Assembly: GCF_013782625.1 (NCBI RefSeq)
Contig: NZ_CP056199.1
Span: forward strand, 3,304,588-3,368,587
From: Enterobacter sp. RHBSTW-00994
Lineage (GTDB): Bacteria; Pseudomonadota; Gammaproteobacteria; Enterobacterales; Enterobacteriaceae
Length of the DNA: 64,000 bases
Direction of reading: 5' to 3'
Both the position numbers and the translations under genes were made by a program. This document shows, one piece after another, positions 50,907-59,225 of this stretch; the stretch's first letter is position 1; each line of letters starts with the position of its first letter. The notes below the pieces were generated by a model that saw only the letters and a program-made list of their open reading frames with translations, made no database searches and was not told where the DNA came from.

Positions 50907-51836
50907 ATGAAGGAAATTCGTGAAGCGAAAATCGGCGAACAGAGTGAAGACCGTGAAGTCGAGAGCGAAGAGAAAAATCGAGGGGAGAAAATAGAAGTCG
51001 ATGAAGACCGCCTGCCCTCCCGCGCCATGGCGATTCATGAACATATTCGACAAGAGGGTGAAAAAGAGCTGGAGCGTGATGCCATGGCATTGCTGTGGTC
51101 AGCGATTGCAGCGGGGCTCTCTATGGGGGCATCGCTGCTTGCAAAAGGGATATTTCATGTGCAACTGGACGGTGTGCCTGGCGGTTTTTTACTGGAAAAC
51201 CTCGGGTACACGTTCGGCTTTATTATTGTCATCATGGCACGCCAGCAACTGTTTACCGAAAACACCGTCACTGCCGTATTGCCAATAATGCACAACCCTA
51301 CCGCCGGGAATATCACCTTGCTGATGCGCCTGTGGAGCGTGGTATTACTGGGAAACCTGATTGGTACTGGCATTGCCGCCTGGGCCTTTGGGTATATGCC
51401 AATTTTTGATGAAGCCACCAGGGATGCCTTTGTGAAAATCGGCATGGATGTGATGAAAAACACCCCCTCCGAAATGTTTGCTAACGCGATTATCTCAGGC
51501 TGGATTATCGCCACGATGGTCTGGATGTTCCCATCCGCGGGCAGCGCGAAAATTGTGGTGATTATTTTAATGACCTGGCTTATTGCCCTGGCCGACACGA
51601 CACATATCGTCGTGGGGACAGTTGAAGTGCTCTATCTGGTCTTCACGGGTACTGTCCACTGGTTCGATTTTTTCTGGCCTTTCGCACTTCCTACACTGGC
51701 AGGCAATATTTGCGGCGGAACCTTTATTTTTGCGCTGTTAAGCCACGCACAGATCCGCAATGACATGTCAAACAAGCGCAAAGCCGAGCGTAAAGCGCAG
51801 GAAGCTGATGTTAAATCGGCAAAAAAATCGCCCTGA
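50907..51836 (+). CDS. yfdC: Formate/nitrite transporter family protein YfdC
   Basis: A 309-residue inner-membrane protein of the FNT superfamily. A charged N-terminal tail of about 60 residues (VESEEKNRGEKIEVDED) precedes six hydrophobic spans, and the C terminus is basic. The substrate is unproven. The ATG at 50907 follows GGAGCTGTG; the protein aligns with E. coli YfdC from residue 10 on. It is followed directly by argW, as in E. coli. Confidence 0.92.
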   Translation: MKEIREAKIGEQSEDREVESEEKNRGEKIEVDEDRLPSRAMAIHEHIRQEGEKELERDAMALLWSAIAAGLSMGASLLAKGIFHVQLDGVPGGFLLENLGYTFGFIIVIMARQQLFTENTVTAVLPIMHNPTAGNITLLMRLWSVVLLGNLIGTGIAAWAFGYMPIFDEATRDAFVKIGMDVMKNTPSEMFANAIISGWIIATMVWMFPSAGSAKIVVIILMTWLIALADTTHIVVGTVEVLYLVFTGTVHWFDFFWPFALPTLAGNICGGTFIFALLSHAQIRNDMSNKRKAERKAQEADVKSAKKSP

Positions 51837-51911
51837 GTGGCGACACTTTAAGCAGTCGGGCGGTGATGAGCTTAACGCTAAGTCTAAATAACGCTATACT
51901 CGTGCCGCTTC

Positions 51912-51983
51912 GTCCCCTTAGTTAAATGGATATAACGAGCCCCTCCTAAGGGCTAGTTGCAGGTTCGATTCCTGCAGGGGACA
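51912..51983 (+). tRNA. argW: tRNA-Arg(CCT), argW
   Basis: A full cloverleaf: acceptor GTCCCCT/AGGGGAC, D arm closed by GTTA/TAAC, anticodon stem AGCCC/GGGCT with anticodon CCT at 51945-51947, and T arm GCAGG-TTCGATT-CCTGC. It reads rare AGG codons. The 3-prime CCA is not encoded: GGGGACA is followed by CTTTAAT. In E. coli K-12 the CCA is encoded as I recall, and this gene is the attachment site of a prophage. Confidence 0.96.
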
Positions 51984-52152
51984 CTTTAATCTTCTCCACC
52001 CCCCTCTAATACACACCATACGGGTGTTGGGCCAACAAACCTCACCAACGAATGATCCCTGGCTTCCCTCTAAATATGTCCATGTAACGTTCGTTATCAT
52101 CACCAGATGTTCAGGTGAGTATATGACCGTAATCAATACCGAATTCAACAGT

Positions 52153-52178
52153 AAAGAGCGCCTGTCTTGGCGCTCTTT
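52153..52178. terminator. Terminator of the sor operon
   Basis: Ten-base arms AAAGAGCGCC and GGCGCTCTTT with a TGTCTT loop, 11 bases after the last gene of the operon on the minus strand. The 170 bases between argW and this hairpin show no gene or att-like repeat. Confidence 0.75.
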
Positions 52179-52188
52179 CAACGTTGAC

Positions 52189-53001
52189 TTATCCTGCCCG
52201 CGCAAAGGCGGCAGCTTCCGTAATTAATGCATCATCCGGACGAACACCGGTATACATTTCGAACTGTTCAACGGCCTGCAACGCAATGACCTCCGCCCCG
52301 CTAATGGTCTTTTTACCCATCCGCTGGGCCAGCATAATCACGGGTGTTTCTGGCGGCAGGGCGACAACATCAAAGATCACGCTGGCCGTTTCAACCATCG
52401 ACTCACTGTAGGCTAAATCATTGCTCTGCTTGCTGCCAGCCATGCCGACAGGGGTGACATTGACCAAAATATCGCAGGCAATGCCTTCTGGTAACGGCTG
52501 CCACTGAAAACCATACTGCTTAGCCAACGCCAGGCCACTTTCCCGGTTACGGGCGGCAATGATGACATCACGAAAGCCCGCATCGCGAAATGCGGCAATC
52601 ACGGCCTTCCCCATCCCGCCGCTGCCGCGAATCATGACACGTGCGGAGGTATCAAGCTGGTGGTCCTCAATCAGGCTTTTTACGGCAATATAGTCGGTAT
52701 TGAATCCAGTCAACCTGCCGTTGTCATTTACGATAGTGTTCACGGAATCAATAACGTTCGCCGACGGATCGATAGCATCAAGAAACGGCATGCAACTCTC
52801 TTTGAATGGCATGGAGACGGCACAACCCCGGATCCCCAGCGCACGCACACCTTTTACTGCCGCCTCGATGTCCTGGGTAGTAAAGGCCTTATAGATAAAG
52901 TTCAGCCCCAGCTTTTGGTACAAATAGTTATGAAAGCGCGTGCCAAAATTACCGGGCAGGCCAGCAAGCGACATACACAACTGAGTATCACGGTTAATCA
53001 T
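52189..53001 (-). CDS. Shikimate dehydrogenase-like protein (HI0607/SdhL type)
   Basis: A 270-residue AroE-superfamily oxidoreductase, closest as I recall to Haemophilus HI0607. The catalytic pair is kept: K67 in SMPFKES and D103 in FNTDY. The nucleotide-binding loop is GSGGMGKA (127-134), but the NRT motif of AroE reads ARNRESG. HI0607-type enzymes reduce dehydroshikimate far less well than AroE, so another substrate is possible. It is one base after the sorE stop, so it is the last gene of the sorbose operon. Confidence 0.9.
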   Translation of the reverse strand: MINRDTQLCMSLAGLPGNFGTRFHNYLYQKLGLNFIYKAFTTQDIEAAVKGVRALGIRGCAVSMPFKESCMPFLDAIDPSANVIDSVNTIVNDNGRLTGFNTDYIAVKSLIEDHQLDTSARVMIRGSGGMGKAVIAAFRDAGFRDVIIAARNRESGLALAKQYGFQWQPLPEGIACDILVNVTPVGMAGSKQSNDLAYSESMVETASVIFDVVALPPETPVIMLAQRMGKKTISGAEVIALQAVEQFEMYTGVRPDDALITEAAAFARAG

Positions 53002-53002
53002 C

Positions 53003-54223
53003 TTAAATCTCCCTGGCAGAGGACAATAAATACTGTTCAGCTTCCTTAGACCAGACCCCTTGATGGCGCGCCAGAATGGCACTCAGTTCAGGATCCTCAA
53101 TCTGGGTTAATGCGGTGAGCGGTAATGATTTACCGGTATAGACTAATTTTTTCCCACCACCGACTTCAGGCAGCACCAGCGTGGTTTCTCCTGCGGCATT
53201 CAGCCCCAGAATATGGGTAACCACTTTTGCAGCCTGCACTTTCTTCTCTTCTATCAGCTTAACCGCTGCGCGCATATCATCGGTGTTGCCGCCAGAAGTA
53301 CCGACATAGTGGGTAAAGGCATAATGGACGTCGTAAAAGTTAATTGCCGCGCTGAAGTTTTTATCCTGCGGACCCGCAAAAAAGTTCAGGCAACCATCAG
53401 CAGCAAGGAGGGAAGAGGCCAGCGTGACCAGTTGTTCGTTAGGCACGAACACAAAAATATCGTCAAAGCCATGCCCACCACTGAGGGCCATCAGCGTGTC
53501 ATGTGCAGCATCCTGCGCATGAAGGTAGTGGATCAGCGTCTGCGGTTCAGAAGGATAATGTTTTCTGGCATAGCTCAGCTTAGCGTTATTGGTATCGGTC
53601 ACAATCAGTAACGATGGATTAACCGGGCCATGCAGCGCGTAGTCGATAGCCAGCAGCCCCATAGGTCCTGTGCCTCCCAGGATGAGAGTCCGCCCCTGAG
53701 GACGAATGCCCATTTTGTGATTGTAAGATCCCTCCTCCAGATGATAGTTGGCGTTGAATGCGCCAATCACACAGGAGAGCGGCTCAACCAGCGACCCTTC
53801 GAAGTAGGTTTCCCCTTCGTACGCCAGCAAGCAATCCTGCTCCATCACGTCATCGGGAATCAACACATGGGTCGCCTCTCCTCCCACCCACGGGAAAGAG
53901 TAGCCGGGGCAATCAGGGCGATCCGGCAGTTGAAGATTCGCCTGAATGACATAGCGTTGACCCGGCTGGAACTTATGCTGCCACTTTTTCCCAACCGCTA
54001 TAATGTCGCCGCAGAATTCATGGCCGATGATGATCGGGTTCGTGGCGATATCATCCGGCACTTTTTTATGATTCTCGCCCTGATTCGCCTCTTTCCAGGA
54101 CGAGAGGCACAGGCTGTCTGTAACCACCGTAGCCAAAATCTCATCGTCCTGCATTTCAGGAAGTTCGAACGTTTCCAGACGAAGATCGCGTTTGCCATAA
54201 AGGCGTAAAGCTGTTGTTTGCAT
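53003..54223 (-). CDS. sorE: L-sorbose-1-phosphate reductase SorE
   Basis: A 406-residue zinc-dependent, alcohol-dehydrogenase-like enzyme that reduces L-sorbose 1-phosphate to D-glucitol 6-phosphate. Seen: C39 and the GHEFCGD motif (67-73) as zinc ligands, and the nucleotide motif LILGGTGPMGLLAIDYA. It resembles SorE of Klebsiella pneumoniae. It follows sorM by 50 bases. Confidence 0.94.
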   Translation of the reverse strand: MQTTALRLYGKRDLRLETFELPEMQDDEILATVVTDSLCLSSWKEANQGENHKKVPDDIATNPIIIGHEFCGDIIAVGKKWQHKFQPGQRYVIQANLQLPDRPDCPGYSFPWVGGEATHVLIPDDVMEQDCLLAYEGETYFEGSLVEPLSCVIGAFNANYHLEEGSYNHKMGIRPQGRTLILGGTGPMGLLAIDYALHGPVNPSLLIVTDTNNAKLSYARKHYPSEPQTLIHYLHAQDAAHDTLMALSGGHGFDDIFVFVPNEQLVTLASSLLAADGCLNFFAGPQDKNFSAAINFYDVHYAFTHYVGTSGGNTDDMRAAVKLIEEKKVQAAKVVTHILGLNAAGETTLVLPEVGGGKKLVYTGKSLPLTALTQIEDPELSAILARHQGVWSKEAEQYLLSSAREI

Positions 54224-54273
54224 TGTACCACCTCAGTTTTACAGGAGCTCCGGCTTAACACCGGGGCAGATAA

Positions 54274-55098
54274 TCAGGACAAGAAGCCCAGCGCATTACC
54301 GATAATCCCCAGACCAAACAGGGCAAAAATCAGCCATACCGGGTTAATTTTTTTGTTAAGCAGGCGCACCATCAACAGCGTCAGCCCCAAAGCCAGCAGC
54401 CCAGGGCAGAGCTGATCGAGAATGTTCTGCACCGTCATGGTGACGGTGGTATCACCCGCGCCGGGCGTTTGTGACACCACAAGCGGTACATTGATGCGGG
54501 TCCATTTGGTCACCAGCACACCCATCACAAACAGACCGAGAATCGATGCGCCTTCAGTCAGTTTTTGCAGCAGATTGCCGCCCATATCGCTGACAATATT
54601 GACCCCTTTGCTGAAGCCTATTTGCAGGCCATACCACTTCATTGCCAGACGCACTGCATTGAAAATAAAGAAAAACAACAGCGGGCCGAGAATATTTCCA
54701 GACAGCGCTAACGACGCACCAAGCGCGGCAGTTATTGGCCGCAATGTACCCCAGACAAGCGGATCACCAACGCCTGCCAGCGGCCCCATCAGGCCCACCT
54801 TGATACCGTTGATCGCACCATCATCAATCTCCGCACCGTTCGCGCGCGCCTCTTCCATCGCAGCCGTGACACCAATCACCGGCCCGCAAACGGCTGGTGT
54901 GGTATTGAAGAAAACGAGATGGCGTTTGAGGGCTGCCACCTGATCCTCTTTCAGGGGGTACAGTCGCTTGATGGCAGGGATCATGTCGTAGCAAAAGCCC
55001 AGCCCGTGAATGCGCTCAAAATTGAACGACGCCTGCTGCAGATTGGAGCGGACAAACATGCTAAACAGGTCAGATTTGGTCAGTTTTTTCTGTTCCAT
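54274..55098 (-). CDS. sorM: L-sorbose PTS system IID component SorM
   Basis: A 274-residue inner-membrane component of the mannose-family PTS. It starts MEQKKLTKSDLFSMFVRSNLQQASFNFERIHGLGF, typical of IID proteins, and has ATAMEEARANG-like and GPLAGVGDPLVWGTLRPI motifs. Hydrophobic segments are near the C terminus. It works with SorA, SorB and SorF to import L-sorbose as its 1-phosphate. Confidence 0.95.
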   Translation of the reverse strand: MEQKKLTKSDLFSMFVRSNLQQASFNFERIHGLGFCYDMIPAIKRLYPLKEDQVAALKRHLVFFNTTPAVCGPVIGVTAAMEEARANGAEIDDGAINGIKVGLMGPLAGVGDPLVWGTLRPITAALGASLALSGNILGPLLFFFIFNAVRLAMKWYGLQIGFSKGVNIVSDMGGNLLQKLTEGASILGLFVMGVLVTKWTRINVPLVVSQTPGAGDTTVTMTVQNILDQLCPGLLALGLTLLMVRLLNKKINPVWLIFALFGLGIIGNALGFLS

Positions 55099-55109
55099 GA
55101 TGGACTCCG

Positions 55110-55907
55110 TTAATCGTCAAGCTGGTCAAGGGCGGTGGCTGAAGTGGCCTGTACTTGCGGCCCGGCTTTACGCCACTGGGGATTCAACTGTATGTAGACC
55201 AGCGCAATAATCACGCCGATGCCGCCGAAGGCCAGCAGACTGAAGTCGAGATATCCCCCCGCGATAAAACCGAGGAAGAAGAAGGGCATCAGGTATTTCA
55301 CGCCCATCATGCGCAGTACCATGGCGTAGCCCACAACGACAATAAAACCACCGGAAATCTGTAAACCGCGCGTAACGAATTCCGGGATGGCGTTCAGCAT
55401 ATTGCTGACCATGTCGGCACTGACAAATAACGAGACAATCAAGGCGGGTATGGCGACGCGTAGTGCCTGAACACCCAGAGCAGAAACGTGAAGGATATCA
55501 ATGGTGTTAAAGCGCGCCTCTTCAGCGGCTTTATCCGCCGCATGCTGGAATACCACAGTGATGGTTCGCGCGAAAACGGTCAGCACCTGGCCTGCCGCCG
55601 CGACCGGAAGGGCAATAGCAATACCAGTCGCAATACTCTGCTGTCCGACGATAACCAGAATAGCGGAGATAATACTGGCCAGCGCTGAATCCGGTGACTG
55701 TGCAGCGCCGACATTCATCCAGCCGAGTGCGATCAGTTCCAGCGTACCGCCCAACATAATCCCGGTTTTTAAATCTCCGAGAATCAAGCCAATAACAGTA
55801 CAGGCGATAAGTGGGCGATGAGTCTGAAACTCATCCAGCACACTGCCCATTCCGGCAATACAGGAAAATATAAAAATAGCGATAATTTGTAGGGTACTGA
55901 TTTCCAT
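55110..55907 (-). CDS. sorA: L-sorbose PTS system IIC component SorA
   Basis: A 265-residue permease of the mannose-family PTS IIC type with about seven hydrophobic segments and the family stretch GLILGDLKTGIMLGGTLELIALGWMNVGAA. The ATG at 55907 (MEISTLQIIAIF) is used; an earlier in-frame start at 55934 adds nine residues. It is 11 bases before sorM and 181 bases after sorB, the largest gap in the operon. Confidence 0.94.
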   Translation of the reverse strand: MEISTLQIIAIFIFSCIAGMGSVLDEFQTHRPLIACTVIGLILGDLKTGIMLGGTLELIALGWMNVGAAQSPDSALASIISAILVIVGQQSIATGIAIALPVAAAGQVLTVFARTITVVFQHAADKAAEEARFNTIDILHVSALGVQALRVAIPALIVSLFVSADMVSNMLNAIPEFVTRGLQISGGFIVVVGYAMVLRMMGVKYLMPFFFLGFIAGGYLDFSLLAFGGIGVIIALVYIQLNPQWRKAGPQVQATSATALDQLDD

Positions 55908-56088
55908 AATATAGAACCTTTTAAGTGTGTTCATCCCTGCCTGTTACGGCATTGACATGTTGTCTTTGAGGCTGCATCCCGGCAGGTTTAATTTCCTCAT
56001 CCCGACATTGCTATGCTTCCGGGATTCGTTAATGTTCCCTCGCGACATATCCAGAATGGCGACATATCATAAATACAGGCACTTTTAT
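55908..56088 (-). other. Structured sorB-sorA intercistronic gap
   Basis: In this 181-base gap, CCTGCC (55936-55941) pairs with GGCAGG (55981-55986), and ATCCCG (55999-56004) pairs with CGGGAT (56020-56025). GCGACATATC is repeated at 56042 and 56060. There is no gene; the structures may tune the ratio of cytosolic to membrane PTS parts. Confidence 0.5.
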
Positions 56089-56583
56089 TTATTCAGCGAA
56101 TGACTGTTCTTTTATTTTTTCGAGAATATTAACCGAAGGGTCAGAGGCAACAACGCGTAAATCCAGCTTCACACCAAGCCTATCCAGTTCACGAAATGCA
56201 TTAACATCGTTACCATCCAAAGAAACAGCCTTCGTTAATTGTTTTTTCCCAGGCCGCCAGGCCATACCACCTATATTTAGCGTCGTAATTTCTACGCCCA
56301 GCCTCACCATAGATAACGCATCCTGTGGGTTGGTAAATAAATAAAAGACAGTATCATTTTTATATTGAGGGTTATGATAGACCGCCACTGCCTTTTCAAT
56401 ATTCACCACATTGACTTTCATTCCTGGTGGTGCGGCCTGCCGTAATAATGTCCGGCGCACCTCATCGTTATAAACCTCGTCATTACAGATAATAATCCGT
56501 TGCGCATTCGCCACTTTCGACCAGACAGTCGTGACCTGACCGTGGATCAGGCGGTCATCAATACGAGCCAGGGTAATATTCAT
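56089..56583 (-). CDS. sorB: L-sorbose PTS system IIB component SorB
   Basis: A 164-residue cytosolic IIB protein of the mannose family. The phosphorylated histidine is H14 in ARIDDRLIHGQVTTVW. The ATG shares its A with the sorF stop (TGATG), so the two are coupled; the frame is open to 56661 inside sorF but unrelated there. Confidence 0.95.
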   Translation of the reverse strand: MNITLARIDDRLIHGQVTTVWSKVANAQRIIICNDEVYNDEVRRTLLRQAAPPGMKVNVVNIEKAVAVYHNPQYKNDTVFYLFTNPQDALSMVRLGVEITTLNIGGMAWRPGKKQLTKAVSLDGNDVNAFRELDRLGVKLDLRVVASDPSVNILEKIKEQSFAE

Positions 56584-56990
56584 CAGAAATCCTCTTCGGT
56601 CGTTTCCAGATGCTGCCAGACGACGCAGGTTTGTTGAGCTATCGTCGTCAGGTGTTGACAAAGTTCATCCACATTCATCGTGCGTTGGTTGTCCACCAGT
56701 TCCAGCGCAAGTGGCAGAGAGAGCCCGCTGATAACCCTGATTGCCGGATGACGCATCGCCAGGGTCGCGGCGGCGTTCCAGGGGCTACCACACTGCAGAT
56801 CAACGGCAATAAGCCATTCATCACTGATGCGGGTATTCACTAACGTGCTCAGCTTTTCCACGATATCTCCAGCGTTCTCACCGGGAACAAACTCCACCGC
56901 CAGGACATGGACATCGCCGTAGACCATCTGCACAGACTCCAGCATGGCGCTAGCCAGTTTGCCGTGGGCGCAAAAGATTGCATTTACCAT
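56583..56990 (-). CDS. sorF: L-sorbose PTS system IIA component SorF
   Basis: A 135-residue mannose-family IIA protein. The active histidine is H9 in MVNAIFCAHGKLASAM. It takes phosphate from HPr and passes it to SorB. It lies nine bases after sorD. Confidence 0.95.
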   Translation of the reverse strand: MVNAIFCAHGKLASAMLESVQMVYGDVHVLAVEFVPGENAGDIVEKLSTLVNTRISDEWLIAVDLQCGSPWNAAATLAMRHPAIRVISGLSLPLALELVDNQRTMNVDELCQHLTTIAQQTCVVWQHLETTEEDF

Positions 56991-56999
56991 AAGCCCTCC

Positions 57000-57806
57000 T
57001 TAGCCGCGCGTTTTACCGCCTGCAATGTTCGTGGTCACCCCAGTAATGTAACTGGCACGTTCAGACAGTAGATAACAGACAAAATCAGCAACTTCCGTCA
57101 GACGCCCTGAACGGCCAATTGGAATTGCATTTTTGCTGTAACCTTCACGCAACTGCTCAACGGTAATGTTTCGGGTCCAGGCTAGCGCTTCCTCATACTC
57201 AGGCGTGCGCAACCCTGTTTTTTCCAGGATTCCGGGCGCAATGCCGACCACACGAATACCATGTTTACCCAGCTCTTTTGACCATGAACGGGTGAAACTA
57301 TTCAGGGCGGCTTTAGTCGCGGCATAGCAACTCTGACCTTCAGAGCCTTCCAGCCCACTTTCCGAAGAGACGTTCACAATTACGCCGTTATGTTGTCTGA
57401 CCATCTGACGAGCCACGGCTTGCGACATCAAAAACACGCCTTTCTGGTTGATATTGACCATTTTTTCAAACGCGTCTTCATTGAGCTCATATTTTCCGGC
57501 TGGCGATTTTTCATCAACCAGCAAACGTGGGAAATTCACCCCAGCGTTATTAACCAGACCGTCAATCCGACCAAAGCGCTGAATAATTTCTTCGACAGTC
57601 TGGGTGACCTCTTTCGCACTGGAAATATCTGTCGGCCAGAATTGATACCCTCCCCGCCCCTCATTTTTCCCTACTCCACCGTGAATATCCGCCATCTGCA
57701 CATTTGCGCCCTGAGCCAATAACTCTTCGACGATAGCCAATCCAATACCTGAGGCTCCGCCTGTAACAATAATGACTTTATCTTTTAAATTTAACCACGT
57801 TTGCAT
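57000..57806 (-). CDS. sorD: Sorbitol-6-phosphate 2-dehydrogenase SorD
   Basis: A 268-residue short-chain dehydrogenase that oxidises D-glucitol 6-phosphate to fructose 6-phosphate with NAD, feeding glycolysis. NAD motif TGGASGIG (15-22); NNAG near 86; active-site serine near 148 and YAATK with Y161 and K165. Together with SorE it converts sorbose 1-phosphate to fructose 6-phosphate. It follows sorC by 72 bases. Confidence 0.95.
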   Translation of the reverse strand: MQTWLNLKDKVIIVTGGASGIGLAIVEELLAQGANVQMADIHGGVGKNEGRGGYQFWPTDISSAKEVTQTVEEIIQRFGRIDGLVNNAGVNFPRLLVDEKSPAGKYELNEDAFEKMVNINQKGVFLMSQAVARQMVRQHNGVIVNVSSESGLEGSEGQSCYAATKAALNSFTRSWSKELGKHGIRVVGIAPGILEKTGLRTPEYEEALAWTRNITVEQLREGYSKNAIPIGRSGRLTEVADFVCYLLSERASYITGVTTNIAGGKTRG

Positions 57807-57878
57807 AATTAACTCCCACTTTCAGATAAGGGGATCCCTCATAAATTTAATTATGTCAGGATCAATTTAATTTTTTGA

Positions 57879-58829
57879 TTACAATAACAATTCGGCAGTG
57901 GATTTATTCGTCACTAAACAGTTAATATAATTCCCGCGTAAAGCGCCAAGAATACCACTCAACTTTTCTTCACTCATCGCGATACCAATAGAATAACGCG
58001 CCTTTTTTAATTTATTGATTTCAATAGAGAGCGTTTTTTCACTCATATTGGTGTCTACCGTTACACCATTGATATCGTAAAAGCGTGAACAGATATCTCC
58101 GGCAACCTGTCGGGCATGCAGATCATCACTTTCTTCGCTGCCATAAAATGCGTGCCAGTTTGCGCCATCACGAATGGCGGGAGAACCAATCCCTACCAGT
58201 GCAATATCCAGATTATCCCAGTAAGCAGCGATCGTCTCAAAATGCCGGGACTGCATAATGCCGTTGCGAATCAGCGGATTTTCCAGAAGCGCTGGAAAAT
58301 CCGCCAGATGAGATTCCCCTTTCAGCTTTGCAGCAGCGCTGTAGGTCAACGTATTGACATGAAAACGGCTTTCAAGCTTGCCTGAAGGGCCACCGATAAT
58401 GGGTACACAGATGAGCTGACGTGACTGGCCCGCTGGCGATAGCCCCTCCACCAGCGCACTCACCGCTCGTCCCCAGGAAAAACCGATAATGTCGCCGGGT
58501 TCCAGTAAGCGTTCGAGCAATTGAGCGCCATGCTCACCCATCATCGCGAGATGATCATCCTCCCGTTCACTGTCACAGGAGATCACCACTGCCTCTTTCA
58601 GACCAAATTTCTGCTTTAACTGCTGCTCAAGCCAAAGGTTTTCGTTGTAATCGTAATTAATGGCGATCGTCACAATTCCCTGTTCGCGGCCCCGCTTCAG
58701 CAGGCGACTAATGGTCGTGCGATAAATTCCCAACTCACGCGCTATCTGCGCTTGCGTCATATCCTGCTCGTAATACAACTGCGCTATTTTCACGATCAGG
58801 CGAATGTCATCGCTGTTTTCCGTCGCCAT
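57879..58829 (-). CDS. sorC: Sorbose operon regulator SorC
   Basis: A 316-residue founding-type SorC/DeoR regulator. The N-terminal helix-turn-helix (MTQAQIARELGIYRTTISRLLKRG, about 24-47) precedes the sugar-phosphate-binding domain (IGFSWGRAVSALVEGL). SorC activates or represses the sor genes depending on L-sorbose. The ATG at 58829 has AGGAG upstream; the ATG at 58847 lies inside a palindrome and was rejected. It is the first gene of the operon, under its own control. Confidence 0.94.
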   Translation of the reverse strand: MATENSDDIRLIVKIAQLYYEQDMTQAQIARELGIYRTTISRLLKRGREQGIVTIAINYDYNENLWLEQQLKQKFGLKEAVVISCDSEREDDHLAMMGEHGAQLLERLLEPGDIIGFSWGRAVSALVEGLSPAGQSRQLICVPIIGGPSGKLESRFHVNTLTYSAAAKLKGESHLADFPALLENPLIRNGIMQSRHFETIAAYWDNLDIALVGIGSPAIRDGANWHAFYGSEESDDLHARQVAGDICSRFYDINGVTVDTNMSEKTLSIEINKLKKARYSIGIAMSEEKLSGILGALRGNYINCLVTNKSTAELLL

Positions 58830-58840
58830 TTTTACACTCC

Positions 58841-58854
58841 TGCACATTTGTGCA
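58841..58854. promoter_or_regulatory. SorC-like operator A
   Basis: TGCACATTTGTGCA is a palindrome immediately upstream of, and overlapping, the leader of sorC. Its half TGCACA recurs at 58953 and 58985. Confidence 0.6.
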
Positions 58855-58952
58855 AATCACGAAATTGTCGTCCTGATCTGATATAACCCCATCAATGCTG
58901 GAGTTCAAAGCAATTTTCTCTTATTTGAACGCCAAGAACTGACGTTTTATCT

Positions 58953-58967
58953 TGCACATTTGATGTG
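58953..58967. promoter_or_regulatory. SorC-like operator B
   Basis: TGCACATTTGATGTG repeats the first ten bases of operator A exactly, 112 bases farther upstream. Confidence 0.5.
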
Positions 58968-58983
58968 TCGATAGATCGTTTAC

Positions 58984-58997
58984 GGCACATCTGTGCT
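58984..58997. promoter_or_regulatory. SorC-like operator C
   Basis: GGCACATCTGTGCT is a palindrome closely similar to operator A, about three helical turns from operator B. Confidence 0.5.
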
Positions 58998-59225
58998 CGC
59001 CTTTCTAATCCATTGATTCTGCTCACCTTCATCAATCAAAGTTGCTAACAGCAAAAACAGTCACTTTTGTGTTGAAAGGTGTGGCAGATCACAAAGCGCA
59101 TACAGGTTATTGAATCCCCTTCAACCACAGGTCAATACCTCCACGCTCTGATGCCATCATCTGGTACTGCATCGACGATTACAGGTATAATCCGAAGTAC
59201 TATTTGAATGGTTTTAGAAACGAAC

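Larger units (their letters stand above)
58830..59225. promoter_or_regulatory. Regulatory gap between sorC and the yaiL-like gene
   Basis: This 396-base gap between divergent genes holds three SorC-like palindromes in its first half and, near the other gene, a TATAAT hexamer at 59186-59191. No gene is evident. Confidence 0.6.

Noticed and set aside
51984..52152. Search for an att repeat or integrase remnant next to argW
   Set aside because: No copy of the tRNA 3-prime end was seen up to 59 kb and no integrase fragment was found, so no attachment site is annotated.
59074..59096. A possible CRP site (GGTGTGGCAGATCACA) between sorC and the yaiL-like gene
   Set aside because: Only one half matches well; the left half agrees at three of five positions, too weak to list.
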